A DNA stretch of 64,000 bases from CAVYGM01 sp963768025. GTDB taxonomy: Bacteria; Bacteroidota; Bacteroidia; Cytophagales; Spirosomataceae. Each line of letters begins with the position of its first letter. Position 1 is the stretch's first letter. Positions 8,642-20,293 of the stretch are shown piece by piece. The position numbers and the translations under genes were made by a program. The notes under the pieces are model-generated. The model worked only from the letters and a program-made list of their open reading frames with translations, was not told where the DNA came from and made no database searches. The stretch spans positions 142,109 to 206,108 of the forward strand of contig CAVYGM010000002.1 of NCBI GenBank assembly GCA_963768025.1. The letters run 5' to 3'.

Positions 8642-11026
8642 ATGCTCCCTAACTACCTCAAAATAGCCCTGCGCAACCTCGTACGCAACAAAGTGTACAG
8701 CAGCATTAGCATCTTCGGCCTGGCGGTGGGTTTGGCGGCTTGTCTGGCCATTGGGCTGTATGTGCAGGACGAGTATAGCTACGACCGCTTCCATAGCAAG
8801 GCCGCCGATATTTACCGACTTACCGAAATTCAGCAGCAGGCCGATGGTACCCATCCCATGGCGGTCACGCCCGGCCCGCTGGCCCCGAGCCTGGCGGCGG
8901 AGTATCCCGAAATCGTCCACAGCGTGCGGGTGGGGAGGTGGAGCTACCTGCTGCAAGCCGGACAGACGAGCGTAGAGACAGAAAGAATGCTGATCGTCGA
9001 TAACGATTTTTTCAAGATGTTCGATTTTAAGCTGCTGATGGGCAATCCGGAGAAAGCACTGACCGGCCCGGACGAAATCGTTATCAACGAAAAGTTAGCT
9101 GCGCAACTGTTCGGTTCCGGCTGGCGGAAGAAATCTGTTTTGGGGAATGTGCTTACATCAAATGCCCAACCGCCGCTGACCGTCGTGGGCGTGGTAGCCG
9201 ATCCGCCTACCAACTCGCATATACAGTTCGACGCGTTGCTACCTTTCAAATACGTCGAAAAGTACGACGAATGGGGCAACAAATGGAACAGCAATAACTA
9301 CCACACCTACCTCGAACTCCAACCGGGCACTGACGCGGCGGCTTTCGAGCAGAAAATCATGCGCTACATTGCTAAGTATGATACCGAGAATAAGGCTACG
9401 CTGCACTTGCAGCCCTTGCGGGATATTTTCCTGTATTCCAAATTCGACTTCAACACCGATTGGGGCAAGCGCAGCGATATTTTCTACGTCAGGATTTTTC
9501 TGGCCGTGGGATTCATCGTGCTGCTGATCGCCATCATCAACTTCATCAACCTGGCCACGGCGCGGGCCTCGCAGCGGGCGCGGGAGGTAGGTGTCCGCAA
9601 AAGCGTGGGCGCCTTGCGCGGAAGCCTGGTTTGGCAGTTTTTGAGTGAGTCGTTCCTGCTGACGACGTTGGCCCTTGTAGGGGCGATGTTTATTTTCCAA
9701 TCGACGCTCCCTTTGTTCAATGCGCTGGTGGACAAGCAAGTGAGCCTACCGATGGGTCAACCTGCTTTTTGGGGATATTTCGCGGGCTTTGCCGTTTTGG
9801 TCAGCCTTCTAGCGGGTACGTACCCGGCTTTTTTTCTGTCGTCCTTCCGACCAGCCAAAGTACTGAAAGGTATCGTCGACGTAAAATCGGGAGTAGGTTT
9901 CCGGCAGACGCTCGTGGTGGGTCAGTTCGTACTTTCGATTGCGCTTTGCATCGGAACGATCGTCATCTATCGTCAGCTGGATTTGATGCAAAACAAAAAG
10001 CTGGGATTTGACAAATCGCAATTGTTGTACATAAAGTTAAAAGGCGATTCGCGCGCCAAAGCCGCGCTTTTCAAGGAGGAAATCAATCAATTGGCGGGGG
10101 TAGCTTCGGTCAGCAGCACGACCTCGACGCTCGTTGAGGTGGGGAACGAGTCCAATATTAAATGGGAGGGACAAGAAAAAAACGACGAGTTTCTGATCAC
10201 CCAAATCAACGTGGACGCTGATTTCCTGAAAACCACCGGTCTTTCGCTGGCTAAGGGACGCAATTTCTCTTCTTCCATTCCAGCCGATACTTTGGATAAG
10301 TTCGGTAAGTACCTCATCAACGAATCAGCCGCCCAACGCATGGGCTGGACCGACGAAACTGCCCTCGGCAAGCGGGTGAATTTTTGGGGACTCGACGGTG
10401 AGGTGATCGGCGTAATCAAGGATTTCCACTTCAAGCCGCTGAGGTCGGCGATCGCCCCCATGATATTTCGCTTTCGGCCCAAGGAATTCTATTTCAATCT
10501 GCTGGTAAAAACCAGCGGGGGCAACCTCCCGCAAACGCTGGCCGAAATCAAAAAAATCCACAAAGCCAACGAACCTAATTACCCGCTGAGCTACGGTTTT
10601 GTGGATCAGGATCTGGCTGCACAGTACCGCGCCGAGCAAAAAACAAGTCAGATTGTACTGTATTTTTCCATCATTGCCATTCTCATTTCCTGCCTCGGCC
10701 TCTTCGGACTCGCCACCTTCACCGCCGAAACCCGCACCAAGGAAATCGGCGTCCGCAAAGTACTTGGCGCGAGCGTAGCCAGCATCGTGGCTTTGCTTTC
10801 CAAAGACTTTCTGAAACTAGTACTCATTGCCATCGTCATTGCGTCACCCATCGCTTGGTACGCCATGAACGCGTGGCTGGCGGATTTTGCCTACAAGGTA
10901 GACATCAGTTGGTGGGTATTTGCTTTGGCGGGTGGACTGGCCGTGGGCATCGCGTTGCTGACGGTATCATTTCAGTCAGTCAAAGCGGCGCTGATGAATC
11001 CGGTGAAGAGTTTGAGGTCGGAATAG
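8642..11026 (+). CDS. ABC permease P2, MacB/FtsX-like two-module type (intact)
   Basis: 794 residues from ATG 8642 (MLPNYLKIALRNLVRNKVYS). TM1 lies at about 21-42 and is followed by a MacB-type periplasmic domain containing YSYDRFHSKAADIYRL and VVGVVADPPTNSHIQFD. The first FtsX domain begins near residue 285 (FINLATARASQRAREVGVRKSVGA); the second periplasmic domain contains the recurring VIGVIKDFHFKPL; the last FtsX domain carries ETRTKEIGVRKVLGASVASI. The C-terminus LMNPVKSLRSE is the family hallmark. The last 100 or so residues match P1 and P3 almost exactly. No regulator site lies directly upstream; a divergent Uma2 gene starts 40 bp away. It is likely fed by the ATPase at 4879-5556. Confidence 0.93.
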   Translation: MLPNYLKIALRNLVRNKVYSSISIFGLAVGLAACLAIGLYVQDEYSYDRFHSKAADIYRLTEIQQQADGTHPMAVTPGPLAPSLAAEYPEIVHSVRVGRWSYLLQAGQTSVETERMLIVDNDFFKMFDFKLLMGNPEKALTGPDEIVINEKLAAQLFGSGWRKKSVLGNVLTSNAQPPLTVVGVVADPPTNSHIQFDALLPFKYVEKYDEWGNKWNSNNYHTYLELQPGTDAAAFEQKIMRYIAKYDTENKATLHLQPLRDIFLYSKFDFNTDWGKRSDIFYVRIFLAVGFIVLLIAIINFINLATARASQRAREVGVRKSVGALRGSLVWQFLSESFLLTTLALVGAMFIFQSTLPLFNALVDKQVSLPMGQPAFWGYFAGFAVLVSLLAGTYPAFFLSSFRPAKVLKGIVDVKSGVGFRQTLVVGQFVLSIALCIGTIVIYRQLDLMQNKKLGFDKSQLLYIKLKGDSRAKAALFKEEINQLAGVASVSSTTSTLVEVGNESNIKWEGQEKNDEFLITQINVDADFLKTTGLSLAKGRNFSSSIPADTLDKFGKYLINESAAQRMGWTDETALGKRVNFWGLDGEVIGVIKDFHFKPLRSAIAPMIFRFRPKEFYFNLLVKTSGGNLPQTLAEIKKIHKANEPNYPLSYGFVDQDLAAQYRAEQKTSQIVLYFSIIAILISCLGLFGLATFTAETRTKEIGVRKVLGASVASIVALLSKDFLKLVLIAIVIASPIAWYAMNAWLADFAYKVDISWWVFALAGGLAVGIALLTVSFQSVKAALMNPVKSLRSE

Positions 11027-11151
11027 AAGCTATCAGGCTTGACGGAGCTTTTAAGATTTTTTAACGCACTCTTCCTAAGCGTCTTTGTTACCTTGCTTTG
11101 GTATTCAATAAAGCACCTGCCTGATTGGGTTAACTTCTGACCAAAGTCTTC

Positions 11152-13549
11152 ATGCTAAAAAACTACCTCAAAATCGCGCTGCGTAACCTCCGTCGGCAAG
11201 GGAATTACACGCTCCTGAACCTGCTGGGGCTTACCCTCGGCCTAACGGGAGGACTGCTCATTTTTTTATTCATCACCTACCACCTCAGCACGGATCGGCA
11301 CCATGCGAAATTCGACCGCACGTACCGCATCGTGACGGATCTGCACCTCGACGATGGCTCGGTGGAGTACTATCCCGAGGCCCCGTTGCCCATGGCGCAA
11401 GCCTTGCGCGAGGGGTACCCCCAGGTAGAGCAGGCGGCGTTTCTGATCAAGAACCGGTCGCTGACGGTGAATATTGATAGACCTGGTCAAACGGTTCCCG
11501 TGGCTTTTCTTGAGAACGAAGGCACAGCCCTGGTCGAACCCGAATTGTTTCAGATTCTGGACTACGAATGGCTCAGGGGTACCCCCGAAACCGCCCTCCG
11601 CGCTCCGAACACCGTGGTACTGACCCAATCCTGGGCTACCCGCTATTTTGGGAATACCGATCCCGTGGGACAGGTGATGGAATTGAATCATACCGTAGAA
11701 GCCACGGTCACGGGGGTGGTGGCCGATCCAGTTCATCCCACCGATACCGACGTCGGCCTTTTTATTTCGATGCCTACCCTTCGTCAGCTCGATCCCGAGT
11801 ATAATGTGGACGACTGGTACTGGCTCAACAGCACCAATCGGCTGTATGTTGCCTTAAAGGACGATTCACCGGTCACGGCTGACCAGCTCGAAGCTGCCTT
11901 GCCGGCCCTGTCGAGGAAACATTTCGGCAAAGACGCGGCCATTTTTCAGTTTCACAGCCAGCCCCTGGCCGAGGTACATTTCGACGTGCAGCGCGTTGGG
12001 GGTGTCATTCGGGATGTCGGTGTTGGGTTCGTTGGGATTGATTGGGGTATTTTTAGTGTTGATCGCCTGCATCAATTTTATCAATCTGGCCACGGCGCAA
12101 GCGATCCGGCGCGGCAAAGAAGTTGGGATCCGCAAAACACTGGGCAGTTCGCGCTTTCAGGTAGCCGGGCAATTTTTGCTCGAAACAAGCTTACTTGTGC
12201 TGGCGGCCACGGTACTTTCGGTGTTGCTGGCGTTTTTGAGCCTCCCGCTATTCAGCCAATGGATTCACCTCCCACTTTCACTTCGACCTACCTTCTCGTT
12301 ACTGGCATTCGTTGGTTCGTCGATGCTTTCCATGATTTTACTGGCGGGGGGGTACCCTGCCTTCGTGATGTCGGGTTTCAGTCCCTGGGCCAGTTTGCGG
12401 GGACGGCTCACGGCGGTGGGTGGTTATTCGGTACGGCGGGGGCTGGTGGTGCTGCAATTTGTGGTTTGTCAGGCCTTGCTGGTGGGGGCGCTGGTGGTGA
12501 TGCGGCAAATGCAGTTCATCCGGCAGACCGACCTGGGTTTTCAGCAAGACCAGATAGTCGTCGTCAACCTACCTTATTCCGAAAAAGAATCGTGGCCTTC
12601 TTTCAAAAGCGAGCTCAGCCAGTACGCCGGCATCGCGTCGGTCACGTTGCAGTACCGTCCTCCGGCGGCCAGCGTCATGAACGGCGGTACTTTCAAATTT
12701 GGCAGTAACACTGAATGGGAGAAATTTCCGATTCGCGAGCGGCTCGCCGATGCCGACTACCTAAAAACGTACGATTTGGAACTGCTGGCGGGCCGGAATA
12801 TTATAAAAAGCGACTCGATTCGGGAATATGTGATCAATGAAACGCTGCTCCATCAACTCGGCTTTCGGAATCCTCAGGAAATCCTCGGCCAGCGGATGCA
12901 GTACTACCTGTCGGAGGTACCCTTACCGATTGTGGGTGTCGTCAAAGATTTCCATCTGAAATCGTTGCACGAGGCGATTGCGCCCTGTTTCATTGCCTCG
13001 TTCCCCAGAATGTACCGGCAGGCGGGTATTCGCATTTCGGGTCAATCTTCGGCTCAGGCTCTGGCGCATATCCGGGGGGTGTGGCAAAAGCTTTATCCCA
13101 ACGATGTGTTCGAGTACGAGTTTCTTACCGACCAACTGGCCCGGTTCTACGAAACCGAAACCACCGTTTCGCACCTGGTCAACGTCTTTGCGTTGATGGC
13201 GATCGTCATTTGCGGACTTGGACTGTACGGTCTGGTCGCGCTGTCAGTAGCGCAGCGCACCAAAGAAATTGGTATCCGCAAGGTACTGGGCGCAACCGTA
13301 GCCAGCATCGTGGCTTTGCTTTCCCAGGATTTCCTAAAACTAGTGCTGATTGCCATCGTTTTTGCCAGTCCCATCGCCTGGTACGCTATGAATGCGTGGC
13401 TGGCGGATTTTGCCTATAAGGTAGATATCAGTTGGTGGGTATTTGCTTTGGCGGGTGGATTGGCCGTAGGGATTGCATTGCTGACGGTGTCGTTCCAATC
13501 GATCAAAGCGGCGCTGATGAATCCGGTGAAGAGTTTACGGAGCGAGTGA
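11152..13549 (+). pseudogene. ABC permease P3, MacB/FtsX-like (single frameshift at a G run)
   Basis: It starts MLKNYLKIALRNLRRQGNYTLLN at 11152. The first frame runs to about 12000 and the second takes over at GVSFGMSVLGSLGLIGVFL, with the break in the five-G run at about 11997-12003; a single-base correction restores a full-length protein of about 799 codons. Its N-terminal part belongs to a sub-group with P8, shown by the shared DLHLDDGSVE stretch. The C-terminal 60 residues are nearly those of P2, also at DNA level (13397-13480 versus 10870-10950). It follows P2 after 125 bp in the same direction. A sequencing error is the most economical explanation for the break. Confidence 0.87.
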
Positions 13550-13621
13550 ATTGAACATGTATCATCTAAAACATTCGCCGCCCATTGCCCAATTTTTAGT
13601 ATCCTTTTTATCAACTGGATC

Positions 13622-16101
13622 ATGATCGGAAGCTACATCAAAACATCGGGACGCAACTTAATGCGCAACAAGCTGTTCTCGTCCATCAATATTGTTGGTC
13701 TTGCCATCAGTATGTCGGTCGGGTTACTGCTGATCGCGTTCGTGCTCGACCTGCGTTCGTACGACAGGTTCCACAAGAATGGTGACAGGATCTATCGCAT
13801 CACCAACGTAGCGACTTTCAAGGGTGAACAAAGCCGGGGATCGCGGCCCGACCACGCGGTCGCGGCCCGGCGACAAGTTTGCATCGACATCCATAAAGAC
13901 CGGAAAGCTTATCCGGCAGAAAGTGACCGGCGTTGAAGAAGTGGCTATTATGCGCAATGACTTTTCGCAGGATGCGAAGGTTGGCGACAACGTTATTCCC
14001 GATCAAAGGCTTCTGGGCGGAGCCGTCGCTGTTCAGGATATTTACATTTCCGATGCTGGAAGGCAATCCCGAAACGGCGCTGAAAGATCCTTACTCGATC
14101 GTTCTTACGGAGACGGCAGCCAGAAAACTGTTCGGCAACCAATCTGCGCTCGGCAAGGCGATCAAATTCGATACACTTGATTACCAGGTGACCGGTGTCA
14201 TGAAGGACGTTCCCTTCTTTTCGCATATCAACTTCGAAGCGCTGGTATCGCTGTCGACGGCCGAGCAACTTAACAAGAACGACAGGAACTTCGAAAAATG
14301 GACAAGCATGTTTGCGAACTCCGTGTACCTGTTGCTGCCGCCAACTGCCGACATGACCTCAATCCAGTCGCAGCTCGACGCCATTGCAAAGGAGGAAAAT
14401 CTCGCCGAAGAAAACACGCAGATCCAACTCGAACTTCTTCCTTTATATGAGATCGTGGTCGGAGAGAATCTCCGCTCCGGCTCCATGAGCGGCTCTGTGG
14501 GTCCTCACATGTCGCCTCCGGTTGTGCTTTGGATACTCGGTGGACTTGCACTTGTTGTGATCTTGTCGGCCTGTTTCAACTATACCAATCTTTCAATGGC
14601 ACGAGCCATGCGTCGCTTTAAGGAAGTAGGTCTTCGCAAAGCAATTGGTGCCGGAAAGAGCCAGGTATGGCAACAGTTCCTCGCCGAGGCGATTATGATT
14701 TCCCTGGCAGCCCTTTTTCTTTCATTCTTCCTGTTTCTTGTTTTGCGGCCGCAGCTGATCAACCTGGCTCCGGAGATGCAGCGCATGGTGAAGCTCGACC
14801 TCACTCCGACTATGGTTGTGGCCTTTATCATCTTTTCGGTCACCGTAGGTGTTATTGCCGGTTTCATGCCTGCCCTATTCTTTTCGAAAGTCAGCGCGAT
14901 CAATGCGCTCAGGAATGTCTACCACTGGCGCACCGGTCGGTGAAAGTATTCAAACATGTAACACTCAGACGCGCTCTGGTGGTGATTCAATACACGCGTC
15001 ACCCTGATTTTTATCACAACAACCGCCATCGGCTATGTGCAGTATAAAAACATACTGGCATTCGACCTGGGATTCAACACAGAAAATATCCTGAACATTA
15101 ATATGCAGGGCAATAAACCCGATGCACTTCTGAAGGAACTGAGCGAGATGCCGGAAGTAACTGCACTATCCCGGTCGTTGATCATCACCAGCGTTGGAAA
15201 TGCCTGGGGCGGGTATATGAAATACAAAGATTCGCGCGACTCTGCGCTGGTCATGACCAACCACGTCGACGAAAATTACTTGCCTCTGCATGGATACAAG
15301 CTCATTGCCGGGGGAAATTTTAAGGCACGACCCACCACAGCCGATGCTGCCAGCGAAGTGATCGTTAACCAGCAGGTTTTAAAACGATTTAACATCGCCA
15401 CCAACGACCCCGAGAAAGCAATCGGGAAGGAGATCACATTCAGTAATTTCAAAGTACATGGTCGCAAGATGACCATTGTTGGCGTAATGAAAGACTTTCA
15501 CTATGGCAAGGTCGACAACCTCATCGAGCCGGTAGCCTTCATGTTCTGGACACCCGGAGACCGGGCAGTCATCAATGCCAAAATACAAAGCACTGACATG
15601 CTGGCGACCATGGCCAAAATCGAATCCACCTGGAAGAAGATTGATCGTGTTCATCCATTTCAGGCTGAATTCTATGACGAAGCAATAGAAGATGCCTACA
15701 GCGAATTTTCTACCATGATCAAGATCATTGGCTTCCTTTCATTCCTCGCCATTTCCATCGCATCGATGGGATTGTTCGGAATGGTGGTATTTACAACCGA
15801 GACAAGACTAAAAGAAATCGGCATCCGAAAGGTGATGGGTGCCAGCTCCGGCAACCTTGTGTACTTACTGAGTCGCGGTTTTCTGTCGCTGCTGTCGATA
15901 TCGGCACTCATCGCCTTGCCGGTAACTTACTTCTTCTTTGAAAACGTTGTACTCACGAATTTTCCCTATCATACACCCGTGCAGATCGCCGAGCTATTCG
16001 TTGGCTTGCTGGCGGTATTGCTGATCGCATTCATTATGATCGGTTCGCAGACGATGAAGGCAGCGAGGAGTAATCCGGTAGAGAGTTTGCGGAGTGAGTG
16101 A
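13622..16101 (+). pseudogene. ABC permease P4, divergent FtsX-like member (several frameshifts)
   Basis: It begins MIGSYIKTSGRNLMRNKLFSSINIVGLAIS at 13622, 72 bp after P3. Three long frames must be joined: the start to about 13835, a middle part to 14940 (FNYTNLSMARAMRRFKEVGLRKAIGA) and 15037-16101 (ETRLKEIGIRKVMGASSGNL ... NPVESLRSE). Short stretches around 13850-14000 and 14945-15030 are readable only in the remaining frames, so at least four indels are present. The sequence is clearly less like its neighbours: the last TM region (YFFFENVVLTNFPYHTPVQIAE) differs and codon choice looks different. It may be an older or foreign family member now decaying. Confidence 0.82.
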
Positions 16102-16338
16102 ATTTGGGGGTGAAAGATTAAAAGGGAAAGCTATATGAACATCTGTCAATTGAAAACATGGGACAAACTTAACTCAATACCGGAATTTGGATCTTTGAGT
16201 AGGTCACTGTGATGAAAAAACCTGTACTGGTTAGGCTGAAAAAAAACAAAAATAGCTTCTACCCCCGGTTGAATTATAAGGAATGTAAGGCTTAGGCCAC
16301 GGATTAGAGCATTATTAGTGAACTCAGCTAAAAATGTT
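16102..16338. other. Intergenic region between convergent genes, no clear feature
   Basis: 237 bp between permease P4 and the convergent lipoprotein gene. It is AT-rich, with stop codons in all frames. A short stretch near 16290-16305 (GGCCACGGATTAGAG) resembles the flank of a small hairpin repeat seen at 20103 and 27108. No promoter or terminator is convincing. Confidence 0.4.
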
Positions 16339-17043
16339 TTAATACAAAACCTTATATTTTGGAGTTTCTCTTGGGCTCTCCAATTTCTCGATCACCCAAG
16401 CGGCCCGCAAGGTGTAGGCGTAAGTCACTTTTCTCTGGTTCGCATCGGTTTCTTCCATGAGAATTCTTATTCTTTCCGGTTTACCGGCGGCTTGCGCCTC
16501 TGAAAGGTTCTTGTACTTGGGATACAGGGCAGGATCCAGGTATCCTACTCCTGGTCGCCAGAACAGGAAGGGCTCCGAGGGGAATTGGACTGAAATCTTC
16601 TTCTGCCCCTCATCCCAACCCCATGTTCCGTGCCAGGGGACGTAAGGGATAAAGAAAACCCGGATTTGTAACTCAGTAACTCCGTAAGGACGCTTGCCCG
16701 ATAGGCTTTTTGAATAATCAAGGGTGTTTATACCGTCGTCTGCCTGAGGAATTTCATATACGATCTTACCCTCCGACCCATCCAGAAACTGGTAAGCGTT
16801 GGTATGGGCGTGGTAGATCTGACCCGGACTTAAATAGGTGATATCTTCCGATATTTCTATACTCTGATCGCCGACCTGCCTGGTAATTTCTTCGATGCAC
16901 CAGTATCGCTGGGGAACGTTTAGCAAGGCAATAATCTTGTCCTTGTCAACGGGATTGGGCGTTCCCACATCTTCATGATCCACACAGGAAATCAGAGCAA
17001 AAAGCAAAAGCCCCAAGGCAATAATTAAACGGGAATTTTTCAT
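16339..17043 (-). CDS. Hypothetical lipoprotein
   Basis: 234 residues from ATG 17043 (MKNSRLIIALGLLLFALISC), chosen over an upstream ATG because it gives a clean signal peptide with lipobox LISC and the cysteine at residue 20. The mature part begins VDHEDVGTPNPVDKDK and contains WCIEEITRQVGDQSIEIS and KIVYEIPQADDG. The even mix of beta-prone segments suggests a lipocalin-like or beta-sandwich fold, but I do not recognise the family. It is the only minus-strand gene between P4 and P5 and breaks the permease array. The outer membrane is the likely location. Confidence 0.75.
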   Translation of the reverse strand: MKNSRLIIALGLLLFALISCVDHEDVGTPNPVDKDKIIALLNVPQRYWCIEEITRQVGDQSIEISEDITYLSPGQIYHAHTNAYQFLDGSEGKIVYEIPQADDGINTLDYSKSLSGKRPYGVTELQIRVFFIPYVPWHGTWGWDEGQKKISVQFPSEPFLFWRPGVGYLDPALYPKYKNLSEAQAAGKPERIRILMEETDANQRKVTYAYTLRAAWVIEKLESPRETPKYKVLY

Positions 17044-17430
17044 GGCAAAGAAAGTTAGTGGTAAGTGATGCACACAATGAAGTTACTATTCACCAAGACA
17101 CAAGATACACTGCAAAACGTCCCGAAAAATAAAACAAACAGACCTACTGTAGACCCAAGTCCGAATACACGTTTTTACTTTTTGGCATGCCACTCAACAT
17201 GGTATTAAACTAAATATCCATTCGCTGCAATTATCCGATCAAGAGGCAGTTTTCGTGCATCGGCCAATATTTTGATGTTTGAATTTATCACTAAGCAATG
17301 GTATTAAATTTACAAATGTTTACAAAAAATTCTGTATAAATTTATTCAATGGCAGCAGAATATTCTGAATGCAGGCAAGTACTCACAGAAAATCTCCCAA
17401 GAGAGGTACCTAATAGCATAGGTTTTCCCC
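17044..17430. other. AT-rich intergenic stretch upstream of element B
   Basis: About 390 bp between the divergent lipoprotein gene and regulatory element B. It has no ORF with family features and low complexity (many A/T runs). It may hold the lipoprotein promoter, but no convincing motif was found. Confidence 0.4.
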
Positions 17431-17536
17431 CGTTCGCCAGCGGCCAACTGCCGTCCGATAGCGGACAGTTTTTATAAAAACACATTCATAAATAATTGAT
17501 AATAAGCCACTCCATTAGTTGGCATAAGTTTTTCCA
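17431..17536 (+). promoter_or_regulatory. Element B: tandem regulator sites plus sigma-54-like promoter before permease P5
   Basis: Site 1 at 17431-17446 (CGTTCGCCAGCGGCCA) and site 2 at 17452-17467 (CGTCCGATAGCGGACA) start 21 bp apart; both are inverted repeats of the same half-site (GTCCG/CGGAC). At 17520-17535 TGGCAT-AAGTT-TTTCC resembles a -24/-12 promoter, though the -12 G is missing. The distance from the centre of site 2 to the -24 GG is about 61 bp. About 105 bp of this element is almost repeated at 20158-20263. P5 starts 136 bp further on. Confidence 0.65.
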
Positions 17537-17671
17537 GATTGGAGAAAGTGGCTTCTGTCATTAAGCCTAAGTAAGATATTCCGCTCATATCTGTTCCCCC
17601 TTGGCCATTAACCTCTCATCCATTGACCTATAAAGCACTCTTTCAATATTTAACCCGTTATAGAAAAAGTC

Positions 17672-20037
17672 ATGTTAACCAATTACCTTAAAATTGCCCT
17701 GCGTACCCTTTGGAAGAACAAGCTGTTTTCTTTAGTGAATATCCTGGGCTTGGGGCTTGCGATACCCTTTGCGTTGCTGGCGTTACTTCACCTGCAGGCG
17801 GCGTTTGAATTCGACAATTTTCACCCGCATTCCGAGCGTATTTACCGGATCATCACGGACGAGAAATCGAGTGACGGCGGAGTGATCAAGTATGCGTCTT
17901 CGCCCTACCTGCTTTCGGAGCGGCTCAGGAACAATTATGCCTGCGTCGAAAAAGCAACCGGCGTGGTGCGGGATTTTGGCTGGGAACTCAGCAATCAGCT
18001 GAAAACTTTTAAGGTAAATACGATCTACGTTGAGCCTGACTTTTTTGGGATATTCGGATTCAGGTTAGAAAAAGGTACTCTGCCGGTGGAACCAAATAAC
18101 CTGGTGATGAGCCACGAAGCAGCGGAGAAATTTTTTGGCGAAATTGACCCCATCGGACAAACGCTGGAACATCCTACCTACGGCGTTTTTACCATTACCG
18201 GCGTGCTGAAATCTTACAAAAAAGAAACGCAGTTCAGGAGTGATGTGATGGTATCGGCGGCGACCTACGAAAAGTATCATGCCGAAGCCCGCGCAGGCAA
18301 ATCCTGGGGTGATTACAACACCCATACCTTCGTCAGACTGCACCCGACTGCCCGGCCGGAAGCCCTCGATCAGGCGATTGGGGAGGTAGCGAGCAAAACA
18401 AACCCAACGCTGTCGCAGGCCAAAAAATCAAACCTTTTTCACAAGCAGGTACTGGCCGATATATCCCCGAGTAAAGACGAGTTGCGAAACAATGCCTATG
18501 TAGATTCCATGCGGGATATCTACTTCAATTTTTCCATGCCACTCATGATTCTTTTACTTGCGGGCTTTAACTACACCAACCTGACGCTGGCGCGGTCGCT
18601 GAGCCGGTCCCGAGAGGTAGGTGTACGTAAAGTAATGGGGGCCATCCGGCGGCAGCTGGTGGTGCAGTTTATCTGTGAAGCCCTGGTAATCGCCTTTCTG
18701 TGCGCTGGTACTAGGTATCTGGATTCTGTACGCTATGAAGCAGTTCATCCACGTTCAGTGGGTGACCTGGGAGGTAGACAATCAGGCCCTGATCTGGCTG
18801 GTATTTATTCTGTTTACCGTACTGCTGGGCGTTGTAGCGGGTATTCTTCCGGCCTGGATTTTGTCGGGTTTTCAACCCGTCAGGGTACTCAAAGGTACCC
18901 TGACTCCCGCTTCGTTGGGGAAGATCAATTTCCGTAAAGTGTTGACGGTCATTCAGTTTGTGGTGACGATTGGCTTTATTTTTCAGATCGGGCACATGTA
19001 TAATCAATTTAACTACATGGCCACTGAAAACGAGAATTTCAACCGAAAGGATATTTTCAATATTTCCCTGGCAGACACTAAGTACCAACTGCTCCGGAAC
19101 GAGATTTCCCAGAATAAAGAAGTGGAAAACATAGGTCTAACCTCCGTGGCTTTTGGCGGCATGACGGCCGAATATGCCATCAAAGCCCACAAAAATGACG
19201 ATAATATCTCCGCCTTCTACTATGCCGTAGATGCGGGCTTTATCGAGAATATGCAGCTGCAATTTCTGGCAGGTACCAACCTCCCCGTAGCCACTTCTGA
19301 TTCAGCGGGGCACTTTGTGGTAATCAACGAAAAAGCCGTTGAAAAGCTTCGGTTGGGTACCGTCCGGGAGGCCATCGGCAAAACCATTTTTCTGAACAAC
19401 GAGCCGGGATTGCAGGTAGTCGGCGTGGTCAGGAATTTCTGCCATTACAACTACCAGTACGACATAGAGCCGCTCGTGTTTCGCTACAATCCTTCGCAGT
19501 TTAGGCTACTGTCGGTAAAGACCGCCGAGAATGTACCGCAGGAGGCGTTTCTGGCGCAGATGCAGGCGGTTTGGAAAAAGCACTTTCCCTACCAGTCCAT
19601 GGGGTACTCGTGGTTTGAGAAGGAGATGTACGACCGCTACTACCCGGCTGAAGACATGAAAATGATGGGCATGGCCTCGGTGGTCATCTGGGTGATTGCG
19701 GTGCTTGGCCTGTTGGGGATGGTGACGTACAGTACCGAAAAGCGCTACAAGGAAATAGGAGTCCGGAAAGTAATGGGAGCGTCGGTAGTGGAGGTGGTCA
19801 GAACCCTTTCGTGGAGCTTCCTGAAACTACTGCTGATCGCGGGCCTGATTGCCCTGCCCCTGGGCTATGTTTCAGGTACTCTCTTCATGAGTCTGTTTAC
19901 CTTCCACACGGGCCTCAGCTACGGGTTGATGGGCCTGTCCATGAGCGTGGTACTTGCTGGTAGCGGTTGCTTCGATTGGGTACTATACCACGAAGGCGGC
20001 GCTGATGAATCCGGTGGAGATTTTGCGGAGTGAGTAG
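17672..20037 (+). pseudogene. ABC permease P5, MacB/FtsX-like, P5/P13 sub-group (two frameshifts)
   Basis: It starts MLTNYLKIALRTLWKNKLFSLVN at 17672. With P13 it forms a distinct sub-group: AFEFDNFHPHSERIYRIITD here and AFDYDTFHPNADRIYRILTD there, plus a last TM block unlike the common one. The frame slips near 18700 (the expected CALVLGIWILYAMKQF is split) and near 19955, after which the true end KAALMNPVEILRSE is read in another frame, stopping at 20037. The first periplasmic domain contains FFGEIDPIGQTLEHPTYG, and the first FtsX domain has FNYTNLTLARSLSRSREVGVRKVMGA. It lies under element B, so it should be a member of the regulator's regulon. Confidence 0.86.
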
Positions 20038-20102
20038 GGGGGTAGATGTTTTTGATTTCGAGAAGAGGTGTAATGCTTTGGTTATCAATTGCTTGTGAAA
20101 GA

Positions 20103-20117
20103 CCTGTGAGATACAGG
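20103..20117. repeat. Small hairpin repeat CCTGTGAGATACAGG
   Basis: A CCTGT/ACAGG inverted repeat with a five-base loop, followed by CCACGGA. An extended copy (GCCTGTGAGATACAGGC then TACGGA) occurs at 27108-27130. The recurrence next to permease 3' ends suggests a short dispersed palindrome. Confidence 0.45.
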
Positions 20118-20157
20118 CCACGGAGTGGTCCACGTGCCCAAGAGCAGATTTTTCTCC

Positions 20158-20263
20158 CGTCCACCAGCGGCCACTCACCGTCCGATAGCGGACAGTTTTT
20201 ATAAAAATATATTCCTAAGACATTGATAATAAGCAACTACACTGTTTGGCACAAGTTTTTCCA
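20158..20263 (+). promoter_or_regulatory. Element C: tandem regulator sites plus sigma-54-like promoter
   Basis: Sites CGTCCACCAGCGGCCA (20158-20173) and CGTCCGATAGCGGACA (20179-20194) start 21 bp apart. TGGCAC-AAGTT-TTTCC follows at 20247-20262, giving the same 61-bp geometry as element B. TGGCAC is the exact -24 consensus, but the -12 G is replaced by T. A decayed Uma2 gene on the opposite strand (20294-20803) sits between this promoter and permease P6 at 20849, as if it had been inserted into the leader. Confidence 0.65.
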
Positions 20264-20293
20264 GAATGCATAAAGGAAAAACCTTCCTTCACG

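Noticed and set aside
13622..16101. P4 as three separate small permease genes
   Set aside because: The three frames join in order into one family-length protein with each landmark present once, so one broken gene is the better reading.
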